The notes under the pieces were generated by a model. It was given only the letters and a program-made list of their open reading frames with translations, ran no database searches and was not told where the DNA came from. A program made the translations under genes and the position numbers. This document shows, one piece after another, positions 19,521 through 28,073 of a DNA stretch of 64,000 bases (within the stretch, counting starts at the first letter, position 1; each line of letters starts with the position of its first letter). The DNA is taken from positions 186,001 through 250,000 of the forward strand of contig JBMNEM010000001.1 in the NCBI GenBank assembly GCA_050948785.1, written 5' to 3'. This DNA comes from JAAZMI01 sp050948785 (lineage in GTDB: Bacteria > Bacillota > Dethiobacteria > DTU022 > UBA8154).

Positions 19521-19832
19521 TCAACTTTTTGGACTTAGCCGTTCTTCAATCAAGGCCAGTCTTTCCTCCAGGAAATACAGCTCTGACTTTCTTTTACACT
19601 GTAGGTTAACATCTTCTATATCCAAATCATCAAGGGTTCTGCCCAGCTCTTTTTTGCGCTCGTTCATAATGGAGAAATCCTTTTTCATCTCTTTCAGTAT
19701 TTCTTGGTATAATTTTTTCCCAAAATCCGAGTGGAATGAAGAAAAGAATTTGGCCGTTTTTTTATCCCAGAGGAAATAAGCCAAAATATCCAGCAGCATA
19801 TTTTTTCTCCAGGGGTCATCCAGCAAATACAT
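19521..19832 (-). CDS. small accessory protein of the transposition module
   Basis: ATG 19832 follows GGGAGG closely behind the ATPase stop (16 bp gap), giving 103 residues starting MYLLDDPWRKNMLLDIL. The sequence is helical with a charged coiled-coil C-terminus (ELYFLEERLALIEERL). A longer frame from 19892 overlaps the ATPase and lacks a ribosome site. I do not recognise a domain. Its tight spacing makes it part of the transposition operon. Confidence 0.6.
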   Translation of the reverse strand: MYLLDDPWRKNMLLDILAYFLWDKKTAKFFSSFHSDFGKKLYQEILKEMKKDFSIMNERKKELGRTLDDLDIEDVNLQCKRKSELYFLEERLALIEERLSPKS

Positions 19833-19848
19833 AACTTTTTTTCCTCCC

Positions 19849-20643
19849 TTACATTCCTGTTTCCCTGGCTGCCAAACGGACCACCTCGGCATCGATCAGC
19901 TCTTTTTTAGCCTGGGCACCTAAAAGTAAGCAGTTTATACAAAGATTATTAATGATCCTTGGCCACCCATGGGATAGAGAAGCCAGAGCCTCCAGCGCTT
20001 CTTCACTAAAGATTGGATGCACAGCCCCTGCGCCTTTAAGATTATGCTCAATATATTCTTTAACCTCCTCTTTTTCCAGGGGCTCCATGACGTAGCGCAT
20101 AATAATACGCTGATTTAAGGGCTGTGATTGTACGACATCAAGCCTTTGCTTAAGAGATGGCAGGCCGGATAACACCAGCACAAAAGGATTTAAAGAATCC
20201 ATCATAAAATTAAAAAGCAGCCCCAGATCCGTCAACATTTTTGCATTTGCCAGGTGCATCTCATCCATAATGAAAACAGGCGTAATTCTTTTATCCTTAA
20301 ACAGAGAAAGCACCCTTTTCTGAAGCTGTTCAAAAAGATCGATTTTCCTAAACCGGGGCTCTTCTCCGAGACCCAGGACCAGCCCCCGGTAAAAATCCAT
20401 CACTGTTCCCGTGGACAGCGGAAAATAAATCACCTTAAACAAAGCACTGTTCAGGCTGGAGGCGAAGGATTTAAGCACAAAAGTTTTACCTGCACCGGGC
20501 TCTCCGACTAGAAGTCCCATGCCCCGGGTCTTCTGCAGATATTCCAGCCTGGCCCTGGCTTCACCAAAGCTCTTGGAGACAAAATAATTAGCGTTTTCCT
20601 TAGAAAAAGGGATACGGCTCAGGGAATAAAAAGCCCTGTACAT
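19849..20643 (-). CDS. ExeA/TniB-like AAA ATPase of the transposition module
   Basis: Predicted 264 residues. Walker A is GEPGAGKTFVLKSF near 42-55 and Walker B is TPVFIMDEMHLAN near 120; sensor-like LVLSGLPSLKQRL and RIIMRYVMEPLEKEEV follow. This is the ExeA/TniB/MuB-type ATPase that binds DNA and presents targets to a transposase. Its ATG overlaps the transposase stop by one base (TGATG), so translation is coupled. The start MYRAFYSLSRIPFSKE is the usual 'FFGLxxxPF' opening of this family. Confidence 0.82.
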   Translation of the reverse strand: MYRAFYSLSRIPFSKENANYFVSKSFGEARARLEYLQKTRGMGLLVGEPGAGKTFVLKSFASSLNSALFKVIYFPLSTGTVMDFYRGLVLGLGEEPRFRKIDLFEQLQKRVLSLFKDKRITPVFIMDEMHLANAKMLTDLGLLFNFMMDSLNPFVLVLSGLPSLKQRLDVVQSQPLNQRIIMRYVMEPLEKEEVKEYIEHNLKGAGAVHPIFSEEALEALASLSHGWPRIINNLCINCLLLGAQAKKELIDAEVVRLAARETGM

Positions 20644-21908
20644 CAGTCATCCCCCCCTTTAAACAGTTCAGCAAAACAAAGGGGCGGTTTCTCCCTTTTA
20701 ACCCGGGCATTATCGGCCATATTCACAGCTTTGGCTTCAGCTACCTGTTTACCATCAGAGAAAACGTAGACCTTTTGAAGCTCCTCATCATGGCGCAGCT
20801 CGATTTTTTGCCCGATGTACACCGGGGGTACCTCGAAAAGACTGTTTTTAAGGGAAACTGTTCCGTCATGCCGGACTTTCCGGTGCTCCCGCTTTAAAAA
20901 GAGCAGCTTCAAAGACCCGGGATCTTCTACCATCTTCACCTGGCTTACCTGGGAGAGATATTTATCAAGCGGTGTCATATTAATTGCCAAGTGTACCTTG
21001 CGATGGTATTCTTTCTCCAGCCATTCCCAGAAGAAGGCGTTTAACTCATCAAGACCTGTTATTCCTTTTTCCCGGAAAAGAGGCATGAAACGGAGCTTTA
21101 TATTAGCAAACAAGCGTTCTATTTTCCCTTTCGCAGCAGGGTCATAGGGACGGGTATGCACTAAAGTTATCCCTAAAGAAGCACAGGCCAAGTGGAACTG
21201 GTCCGAGCGAAATATTTTCCCATTATCAGCGTAGACCATCTTGGGGTAACCCCTTCTTAAAAGCGCTTCTTCAAAAACGCGCATCAAATCCTCGCTTTTC
21301 TCTGTAAAGGAGAACCTGGCCGCCGGGACAATGCGGCTGCAGTCGTCTATGAAAGCTAAAAGGTACGTAGGCCTTTTTTTACCGCCAACTTTCAGGTAAG
21401 GTCCATGAGAGCTGTCGGTCTGCCAGAGGATATTGACAGTATCATAAGCGAATCTTTTTCTCTCCGGTTCCTTGCGCTTTTCTTTACCCAACAGCTCATG
21501 CTTTTTCAGCAGGCGGTAGATAGTGGAGTAGGAGAAGTCAGCTTTCATAATCATGCCCTTCTCTACCAGCAAATCATAGAACATGGAAACCGGTAGATCC
21601 CTTCTTTCCCGTCTCAGCTCTAAAATGGGTTCCTGAAGTTCTAAAGGGATGATACGGCTTCGGCCCTTGTCTGAACGTTGCTTGGGTTTTAAACCGTCAA
21701 AGCCTTCTTTTTTGTAGATTCTCAGCCACTCATCGACCGTGTTTCTACTGTACTCCTTGGCACCCCAATAAGGTACCTGATGTACCCGGCTGCAGATCTC
21801 GGCTAAATAATCGCTCTTTGAACCGGACTGGTTGTTCAAAAGGGGTGCAATGAGGCCATAGCGGAACAAAGCAATGTTCTCTCTGTCTTTTTCCTGCATG
21901 GATTTCAC
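20643..21908 (-). CDS. DDE (rve-type) transposase
   Basis: Predicted 421 residues. An N-terminal helix-turn-helix (YSRNTVDEWLRIYKKEGFDG) is followed by an rve core: ILWQTDSSHGPYLKVGG (Asp 1), PKMVYADNGKIFRSDQF (Asp 2) and DPAAKGKIERLFANIK (Glu). The C-terminal ~100 residues form the small barrel seen in Mu-like and IS481-like enzymes (SLKNSLFEVPPVYIGQKIEL). All three catalytic acids are present. It starts the core operon of the module and is coupled to the ATPase gene. Confidence 0.85.
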   Translation of the reverse strand: MKSMQEKDRENIALFRYGLIAPLLNNQSGSKSDYLAEICSRVHQVPYWGAKEYSRNTVDEWLRIYKKEGFDGLKPKQRSDKGRSRIIPLELQEPILELRRERRDLPVSMFYDLLVEKGMIMKADFSYSTIYRLLKKHELLGKEKRKEPERKRFAYDTVNILWQTDSSHGPYLKVGGKKRPTYLLAFIDDCSRIVPAARFSFTEKSEDLMRVFEEALLRRGYPKMVYADNGKIFRSDQFHLACASLGITLVHTRPYDPAAKGKIERLFANIKLRFMPLFREKGITGLDELNAFFWEWLEKEYHRKVHLAINMTPLDKYLSQVSQVKMVEDPGSLKLLFLKREHRKVRHDGTVSLKNSLFEVPPVYIGQKIELRHDEELQKVYVFSDGKQVAEAKAVNMADNARVKREKPPLCFAELFKGGDD

Positions 21909-22035
21909 TCCCGATACTTGATTTGTAGGTTAACCGGTTAACTTAAAACCATTTTACAGCACCGGATAGGGCTTATCCATGCAAAGGTTATGTGGTATGT
22001 ATTTTACTTCCCCCAAGCCAATTTTTATGGTAGAA

Positions 22036-22557
22036 TTAATTTGCCATAAAATTGCGGTTGAAATGATCATAGAACCTTTTGGCGAGGGTTTTAGCTTTGG
22101 GGAAAGCGCCGATCATCTCCAGCAGTTTTATGGCCTTATTTTTTTCTGGCACTATTCCCCTGTAACCCTTATCTCGGAAGAAGGCACTAATCAGGTTTAA
22201 ATTTCTTAAGAACCTTCTCCGGTAAAACTGTAGCAGCTGATGGTAGACCTTGCTTGTGCATTTGAGAAAGTACTCCCTCAGGCACTCCAGGACAAACTCC
22301 AGGGAATGCTGAAAATATGGGAGTAGGAAGTCAGGTAATATGGAAAATGTTTTGTCACAGGATAGACATCGAAATCTTAAGATGGGTATGCGGAAATACT
22401 GATGAAAAAACACGGCATGCCTCCAGTAAAAGCCGTGCCTTATGAGTCTTTTCGGGTACGAACAGCAAGGGCAAATATTAATCTCCGGAAAGTTATTGAG
22501 GGTACCTCTTTCATGATACTCTCTGGGGGATATATCAAAGTTATGGATTATTTGCAT
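22036..22557 (-). CDS. DUF6431-like zinc-ribbon protein, transposon-associated
   Basis: The 173-residue protein has a zinc ribbon: CPCCSYPKRLIRHGFYWR, then RFRCLSCDKTFSILPDFLLP. The 'CxxCxKTFSxLPxFLxP' pattern is that of DUF6431 proteins, which often sit beside clostridial transposases. It is separated from the transposase by ~130 bp and may be expressed independently. A role in DNA-end recognition or regulation is plausible but not shown. Confidence 0.65.
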   Translation of the reverse strand: MQIIHNFDISPREYHERGTLNNFPEINICPCCSYPKRLIRHGFYWRHAVFFHQYFRIPILRFRCLSCDKTFSILPDFLLPYFQHSLEFVLECLREYFLKCTSKVYHQLLQFYRRRFLRNLNLISAFFRDKGYRGIVPEKNKAIKLLEMIGAFPKAKTLAKRFYDHFNRNFMAN

Positions 22558-22747
22558 GATCTTTCTACCTCCAATAATTTGCTTAAATTATATCAAATTA
22601 CAGGAGGGTAAAAGATAGTTACCTTTGCCTCTATTTTGATTAAAATTGCTCGTTTTTAGAGCAGACAAAATGCTAAATAACATTTTGATGAAACAATTGC
22701 AAGGTAATGATATACTTTATTTATTAATAAAACAGGAGGAAAAGAAA

Positions 22748-23140
22748 ATGCAGGAAGTTTATGAGTTTTTAAAGAATTGTGAAACGTATTATTTAGCTAC
22801 AGTGGAAGGAGACCAGCCTAGAGTTAGGCCATTTGCTACAGTGGATATTTTTGAAGGTAAACTTTATATCCAAACAGGCAAGGTAAAAAGTGTATCTAAG
22901 CAGCTCCAGGCAAATCCAAAAGCAGAGATCTGTGCTTATGCTGATGGAAAGTGGCTTAGAGTAGCAGGTAAGCTTATCAGAGATGACAGAGTAGAGGCAA
23001 AAAAGCATATGCTTGATAATTATCCAAGTCTTCAAGCTATGTATTCAGCGGAGGATGACAATACAGAGGTTCTCTACTTTGAGGATGCAACAGCTATCTT
23101 CTATTCATTTACTGATGAGCCAAAGGTAATCAAATTTTAG
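22748..23140 (+). CDS. pyridoxamine 5'-phosphate oxidase-fold flavoprotein
   Basis: Predicted 130 residues from ATG 22748, which follows GGAGG; the upstream frame is not needed. The split-barrel PPOX pattern is clear: YYLATVEGDQPRVRPFA, KLYIQTGKVKSVSKQLQANP, EICAYADGKWLRVAG. Such small proteins bind FMN or F420 and reduce or oxidise various substrates. It stands alone, so the substrate cannot be inferred. Length is normal for the NimA-like/general-stress subgroup. Confidence 0.85.
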   Translation: MQEVYEFLKNCETYYLATVEGDQPRVRPFATVDIFEGKLYIQTGKVKSVSKQLQANPKAEICAYADGKWLRVAGKLIRDDRVEAKKHMLDNYPSLQAMYSAEDDNTEVLYFEDATAIFYSFTDEPKVIKF

Positions 23141-23305
23141 TAAAGAGTGTTCAACATGTACTGACAGTTGAGACTGTTATTAAGTGGTAAAAGATTGATA
23201 CAAAATCAGTAGAGTTGCAAAAACCTAAAATTAATTTGTCAAGTAACGGACTAACACGAAATTTAAAGATATAACTAGTAAACACGTAAATTAGCCATAT
23301 AAACC

Positions 23306-23334
23306 TTGCATATTAAAGAAAAATCCTTTATAAT
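23306..23334 (+). promoter_or_regulatory. sigma-A-type promoter
   Basis: TTGCAT (23306-23311), a 17-bp spacer and a perfect TATAAT (23329-23334) lie 50 bp upstream of the short frame at 23385. Confidence 0.65.
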
Positions 23335-23384
23335 GGGATATATGGTAGTCCTTGCCATAATCCCCTTATAAAGGAGAACCAACC

Positions 23385-23627
23385 ATGCAAGGCAAGGATA
23401 CTATAAAATCCACATTTGATCAACTATTTGAACCAATTTTTTCGCAAAGTTGTCTTTATGAACCATTTCCCTTTTTTGTCCGTAGGCTTTACCGCAAACC
23501 TGAACGATTTTCCAAAGGTCGGCGAAAAATAGACCATGAAAGGATATATCAAGAAACCCTAAGGCAGGTGATAGCAGGCGAAGCGGAGCATCTGGACGAT
23601 CTTACTTATGATCCGGTAATACTCTAA
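23385..23627 (+). CDS. short protein of unknown function
   Basis: The 80-residue frame has a good promoter and AAAGGAG eight bases before ATG. The sequence MQGKDTIKSTFDQLFEPIF … FFVRRLYRKPERFSKGRRK shows a basic centre and an acidic tail (GEAEHLDDLTYD). No motif is recognised. It could be a truncated larger protein, for example a transposase start, since the tail ends abruptly. The expression signals argue for, and the context of remnants argues against, a functional gene. Confidence 0.4.
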   Translation: MQGKDTIKSTFDQLFEPIFSQSCLYEPFPFFVRRLYRKPERFSKGRRKIDHERIYQETLRQVIAGEAEHLDDLTYDPVIL

Positions 23628-23785
23628 ACCAAATACTAATGTCAAAATGTGGAAAGGACTACCTTTAAGAGATTGCTCCTTTAACCGCAGAGAAAATAAG
23701 TAACTGTTAAAATATGACATGATTGGGATATAAAGTAATAACTATTATCTTGCATTTTGTTGCTTGACATAGGTTGAAATTTTTT

Positions 23786-24587
23786 ATGCAACGCTACTGT
23801 GATTTAATCGGAAACACTCCTTTGCTCGAACTAAGTAATTATAGTAAAGTCAACAAATTGGAAGCTGTTTTAATTGCCAAGCTGGAGTATTTTAACCCGG
23901 CCGGCAGTGTCAAGGATCGAATTGGTCTTGCGATGATTAAGTCTGCGGAAGAAAAAGGTTTAATCAAGCAGGGCACTGTAATAATTGAACCCACAAGCGG
24001 TAATACTGGTATCGGCCTTCGCAGCTGCAGCTAAAGGATATCGGCTGATTTTGACGATGCCTGATTCCATGAGCATAGAGAGAAGAAAGCTGCTGAAAGC
24101 ATTAGGCGCTGAGCTTGTTTTGACTCCAGGTGCTGAAGGGATGAAAGGGGCGATCAAAAAAGCTGAAGAGCTGGCCGGGCAATATGAGCATGCTTATATT
24201 CCCAACCAGTTTGCCAACAAAGCCAATCCTGAGATTCACCGGAAGACGACTGCGGAAGAAATCTGGCAGGATACCGATGGTAAAGTGGATATTTTTGTGA
24301 GCGGAGTTGGTACCGGCGGTACAATTACAGGTGTAGGGGAAATATTAAAACAAAGAAAACCGGATGTACAAATTGTGGCAGTTGAGCCCTTTGATTCGCC
24401 GGTACTTTCCGGCGGCAAGCCTGGACCTCATAAAATTCAGGGGATAGGTGCCGGTTTCATCCCCGATATATTAAATCTATCAATTATCGATGAAGTCTAT
24501 ACAGTTAAAACAGAGGAAGCGTATGAAACGGTCCGCCGGTTATCCAAAACAGAAGATCGAGTTCTCATAAGAACTGGGCCCGCATGA
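23786..24587 (+). pseudogene. cysK: cysteine synthase, frameshifted and truncated
   Basis: The sequence begins MQRYCDLIGNTPLLELSNY and carries the PLP-lysine motif NPAGSVKDRIGLAMI and PTSGNTGI, as in O-acetylserine sulfhydrylase. A shift near 24010 moves translation to the frame FAAAAKGYRLILTMPDSMS … SGVGTGGTITGVGEIL. After RRLSKTEDR the expected C-terminus is replaced by unrelated sequence and the last ~40 residues are absent. The enzyme would make cysteine from O-acetylserine and sulfide, but both lesions should abolish activity. Only the frameshift could be a sequence error; the missing end could not. Confidence 0.85.
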
Positions 24588-24787
24588 CTTCAGAAGGTAT
24601 TATAGATATTGTTGATAGAAATGGCTGTAACTATTAGAAAATACTATTAGAAAAAGCAATACTTAGATGATAAAGTAAAAAATGTCCAGCTGGACATTTT
24701 TTTACTTGGAAGAAGACCTGAAAACACCGGGGATAATCTTCTTCAGCTATTCTATATTTTTGAGCATTCAAAAAGGGAGGCAACACT

Positions 24788-25738
24788 GTGAAGAAAAGAA
24801 TAGCTTTAGTACTGTTTGTTCTTATGGGGATTACATTATTATTAACAGGCTGCGGACAGCAAGTATCTGATAATTCCGGTGGGTCTTCAATTACTGCTTC
24901 TGTGGCAATTGAAGACCGGGGATACATCAATAATGATCTGCTGGTGAGCACCGACTGGGTCAATGAGCATTTGGGTTGTGATGATGTTCTGTTCATTGAT
25001 GCTCGGGGCGATGATGCGTATAGTAAGGGCCATATACCGGGAGCAATTTCTGTCAGTTGGCAGGAGTTTTCAAACATGGAAGCGGAGAAGGGAAAAGGGT
25101 TTGCTAATCTGTTGGAAACGGAAAAGCTGACTCCAAAGTTTCAGGCTTTCGGCATTGATGATAATAAAACAATTGTTGTATATGCAGACCCCAGTGGCTG
25201 GGGAGAAGATGGGCGCCTTGTGTGGACGTTTAGAATGGCCGGCCTGAATGAGACCAAAATCCTTGATGGCGGCTGGCCTGCATGGGTTAACGGAGATTAT
25301 ACGGTCACCCGAGAAGTTACAGAGCCGACACCAGGCAATTATGTTATTACTGATTTCAATGATGACATGAATGCTACGACTGACTGGATACGCGAGCATT
25401 TTAATGAAATAGTAATTCTGGACAGCAGATCCCAAAAGGAGTATGACGGAGCAACAGACTATGGTGAACCAAGAGGCGGACATATTGCAGGGGCGATTTC
25501 TATGACCTGGTCTAATTTTCTCAACCTCGATTCAACCGTTAAGAGCCAGGTGGAAATTGAGCAGATAATGTCGGAGGCCGGCATTGAAAAAAGTGACCAG
25601 ATTGTAACTTACTGTACATCAGGAATTCGGTCTGCACATAATGCGCTTGTACTAAGAATGGCCGGATATGAAAAGGCAAAGAACTACGATGGATCCATTA
25701 ATGAGTGGGGCGCTATTGATGAGTTGCCTATGGAATAA
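24788..25738 (+). CDS. secreted lipoprotein with two rhodanese domains (sulfurtransferase)
   Basis: GTG 24788 follows GGGAGG. A lipoprotein signal ends in LLLTGC with Cys22 as the lipidation site, so the protein is anchored outside the membrane. Two rhodanese domains follow: the first (VLFIDARGDDAYSKGHIPGA) has ADPSG where the active loop should be and lacks the cysteine; the second has YCTSGIRSAH with catalytic Cys near 275. This is the usual inactive-active tandem of thiosulfate:cyanide sulfurtransferases. It opens a co-directional block with membrane proteins and an ArsS-like enzyme; the next gene starts inside its 3' end. Confidence 0.9.
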   Translation: MKKRIALVLFVLMGITLLLTGCGQQVSDNSGGSSITASVAIEDRGYINNDLLVSTDWVNEHLGCDDVLFIDARGDDAYSKGHIPGAISVSWQEFSNMEAEKGKGFANLLETEKLTPKFQAFGIDDNKTIVVYADPSGWGEDGRLVWTFRMAGLNETKILDGGWPAWVNGDYTVTREVTEPTPGNYVITDFNDDMNATTDWIREHFNEIVILDSRSQKEYDGATDYGEPRGGHIAGAISMTWSNFLNLDSTVKSQVEIEQIMSEAGIEKSDQIVTYCTSGIRSAHNALVLRMAGYEKAKNYDGSINEWGAIDELPME

Positions 25739-26303
25739 AAAACGGGTATTTATTTATATATTTCCGGGTTTGCTGGGAGCCGTTTATCTTTTTAATTATG
25801 ATTTTCAGTTTTTAGTCAATACCGGTGTGTCGATTTTGAACCGGCAGGATATCAGCAGCATTCAGCGATTCTTATACAGCTATGGGGCTAGAAGCCCGCT
25901 GGTACACGTGATCCTAGCAATGCTGGGAGTTCTGTTTCCCCATCTCGGCCTGAAGCCTTTACTTCAGGCTGGGGCTCTACTATTCGGCATGAAGATGGGT
26001 ACACTTTGCAGTTGGATAGGTGGCAGTCTCGGTATTCTTTTTTTGCTCTCCATTGCCGGATGCTTCAAGGCAGGGTATATAATTGCAAAAAAGAAATGGC
26101 CTGGTTATCGTGACCGGGCTAACTGTCTAAGTTTTCGAGGGATTAATTTGATTGTATTAATGATCCTGATAATTTCTGTTTTTTTGCCTTTCCCAATTTA
26201 CTGGCTTGTGTTGGTCTTCTCCGCTGTCTCCCATGCTTCCTGCCTGAATGTTGCTGCAGCAGGTTCCTTTGCTTTATTGCTCATGAGCCTGACAGTTAAA
26301 TAG
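25719..26303 (+). CDS. polytopic membrane protein, VTT/TVP38-like
   Basis: About 194 residues starting at ATG 25719 inside the rhodanese gene. Four or five hydrophobic segments are visible (VFIYIFPGLLGAVYLF, LVHVILAMLGVLFPHLGL, LCSWIGGSLGILFLLSIAG, LIVLMILIISVFLPFPIYW). The arrangement, with a conserved-looking loop PHLGLKPLLQAGALLFG, resembles the VTT/DedA fold of the TVP38 protein encoded 1 kb downstream, but is degenerate. Tight linkage suggests co-expression. Substrate unknown. The exact start is uncertain. Confidence 0.6.
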   Translation: MSCLWNKKRVFIYIFPGLLGAVYLFNYDFQFLVNTGVSILNRQDISSIQRFLYSYGARSPLVHVILAMLGVLFPHLGLKPLLQAGALLFGMKMGTLCSWIGGSLGILFLLSIAGCFKAGYIIAKKKWPGYRDRANCLSFRGINLIVLMILIISVFLPFPIYWLVLVFSAVSHASCLNVAAAGSFALLLMSLTVK

Positions 26304-26336
26304 TATGAAATGGATATTATTAATGGGGGAGAAAGG

Positions 26337-27314
26337 ATGATACGCGACTTTATGATGGAACAGCATAGTTTTGATACGATGCTTAAAAAGCATTCCCTTG
26401 ATTTAAAAAGGAAAATTCCTGAAATATTACAAGTGAATATGGGGAAAAAATGCAATCAGCGGTGCCTTCATTGCCATATCGACGCCGGGCCGGAAAAAAC
26501 GGAGATGATGGAGAAAGATACGATGCTTAAAATACTGGAACTCCTGAAAGTGTCCGACAGTATACATACGGTGGACATTACCGGTGGAGCCCCTGAACTG
26601 AACCCACATTTTTGTTTTTTTGTGCAGTCATTGAGTAAAGAGGCAAAACAAGTCATCGTCAGAAGTAATTTGACAGTGTATTTTGAAGATGGTTTGGAGG
26701 ATATTCCGGCGTTCCTCGCAAAGCAAAAGGTGCAGATCAATGCTTCCTTACCCTGTTATCTTCAGGAAAATGTTGATTACCAACGGGGGCAGAATACCTT
26801 TGTTAAATGTATTGAAACCATCAAACACCTTAATGAACTGGGTTATGGGAAAAAAGAAAGCGGGTTGATTCTGAATCTGATCCATAATCCTGTCAGCGCA
26901 TCTCTTCCACCGGAACAACGTGCTCTGGAGACAAGTTATCGTAAGGTGCTGAGGGAAAAGTACGGTCTTGAATTTAATCATCTCTATGTGATGACCAATG
27001 TGCCCATCAAAAGGTTTGAGCATCTGCTGCACCAGGACGGTATTTACAACAGATATCTTAATATGCTGAAAAGCAACTTTAATCCGCATGCCGCTGCTCA
27101 TATTATGTGCCGTAACCTTTTATCAATCGGCTGGGACGGCTATATCTATGACTGTGACTTTAATCAGGCCCTGGGTCTTCCTCTGAAAGAAACGCCGCAC
27201 AAGATCGGGGATCTGTCAAAGTTTGATGAAATAATCTGTGATATTTCCTTCTCCAACCATTGCTTTGCCTGTACAGCAGGTGCCGGCAGTTCATGCAATG
27301 GCGCTATGGTTTAG
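26337..27314 (+). CDS. arsS: ArsS-like radical SAM enzyme (arsenosugar pathway type)
   Basis: Predicted 325 residues from ATG 26337, after GGGGGAGAAAGG. The radical SAM cluster motif is KCNQRCLHCHIDAGPEKTE (C-x3-C-x2-C), followed by VDITGGAPELNPHF; the C-terminal part has MCRNLLSIGWDGYIYDCDFNQAL and a final CFACTAGAGSSCNG. These are hallmarks of the arsenosugar biosynthesis radical SAM protein ArsS. The two small glycosyltransferases downstream belong to families annotated with the same pathway. ArsM, the arsenite methyltransferase, is not in this window, so the actual substrate here is open. Confidence 0.82.
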   Translation: MIRDFMMEQHSFDTMLKKHSLDLKRKIPEILQVNMGKKCNQRCLHCHIDAGPEKTEMMEKDTMLKILELLKVSDSIHTVDITGGAPELNPHFCFFVQSLSKEAKQVIVRSNLTVYFEDGLEDIPAFLAKQKVQINASLPCYLQENVDYQRGQNTFVKCIETIKHLNELGYGKKESGLILNLIHNPVSASLPPEQRALETSYRKVLREKYGLEFNHLYVMTNVPIKRFEHLLHQDGIYNRYLNMLKSNFNPHAAAHIMCRNLLSIGWDGYIYDCDFNQALGLPLKETPHKIGDLSKFDEIICDISFSNHCFACTAGAGSSCNGAMV

Positions 27315-27344
27315 TAAATATTTAATTATCGGGAGGCAGTTTAA

Positions 27345-28073
27345 ATGAATACCCGCAAGAGCAATAAGCTCCAAAAAGGTGCGGTGTTGTTAATTATTCT
27401 ACTTGGACTTGTTTGTTATTTTACAGTTCAACCGGTTAATGATACGGTTAACGAGATTTTTCGCAGGTTTGCCACCGGAGATTTTGAAGTGGTTCGGGAT
27501 TTTGTGGCTTCTTACGGGTCGCGCGCTATGTTTGTTTCATTTCTGCTGATGATTCTGACGGTTGTGTTTCCGCCGCTGCCAGCCTTTATGGTAACATTTG
27601 CCAATGCCAATCTTTTTGGCTGGTGGCAGGGTGCACTTCTGTCTTGGAGCAGTGCCATGGCAGGTGCGGCCATTTGCTTTTATCTGGCCAGATTGTTTGG
27701 AAGGGGCTTTGTGGAAAGGCTCTCCACCAAAGGAGCGTTAAAACAAGTTGATAAGTTTTTTGAGCAATATGGTAAGCAAAGCATCCTGATTGCCCGTCTT
27801 CTTCCGTTTCTTTCTTTTGGTGTTGTGAGTTATGCCGGCGGTTTAACATCCATGGGTTTTTGGGGATACTTCCTCGCTACAGGAATCGGCCAGACTCCTG
27901 CCACTATTATTTACTCTTATGTAGGAGGGATGCTCACCGGCGGGGCAAAAATGTTTGTTACAGGGCTATTGATTATTTTTGCTATTTCTATCTTGGTTGG
28001 CATATTCAACAGCTTCTATCAGAAACACCGCAAACCGGTTACAGCAGAACCGCCTCAGGAGCAGGAGCAATGA
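27345..28073 (+). CDS. TVP38/TMEM64-family membrane protein
   Basis: Predicted 242 residues with GGGAGG before ATG. After an N-terminal span comes the VTT core: FPPLPAFMVTFANANLFGWW, GAAICFYLARLFGRGFVERL, ILIARLLPFLSFGVVSYAGG and GFWGYFLATGIGQTPATIIYS. These are the re-entrant-loop motifs of TVP38/DedA proteins, thought to move lipids or small solutes across the membrane. The stop overlaps the next start (ATGA). Members are frequent in arsenic and mercury related operons of clostridia. Confidence 0.88.
   Translation: MNTRKSNKLQKGAVLLIILLGLVCYFTVQPVNDTVNEIFRRFATGDFEVVRDFVASYGSRAMFVSFLLMILTVVFPPLPAFMVTFANANLFGWWQGALLSWSSAMAGAAICFYLARLFGRGFVERLSTKGALKQVDKFFEQYGKQSILIARLLPFLSFGVVSYAGGLTSMGFWGYFLATGIGQTPATIIYSYVGGMLTGGAKMFVTGLLIIFAISILVGIFNSFYQKHRKPVTAEPPQEQEQ

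Larger units (their letters stand above)
19500..22620 (-). mobile_element. four-gene transposition module (DDE transposase, AAA ATPase, small protein, DUF6431-like)
   Basis: Four minus-strand genes run 22557 to 19521: a zinc-ribbon DUF6431-like protein, an rve-type transposase with C-terminal barrel, an ExeA/TniB-like ATPase touching it by one base, and a ~100-residue partner. A transposase plus a target-selecting ATPase is the layout of Mu/Tn552/Tn7-like systems. I could not find matching terminal repeats by eye, so the limits given are approximate. All four frames are open, which suggests recent activity. Confidence 0.6.

Noticed and set aside
27860..28069. upstream extension of the TIGR04282-like glycosyltransferase frame
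   Set aside because: It overlaps the TVP38 gene entirely and has no start signal; ATG 28070 with coupling fits better.
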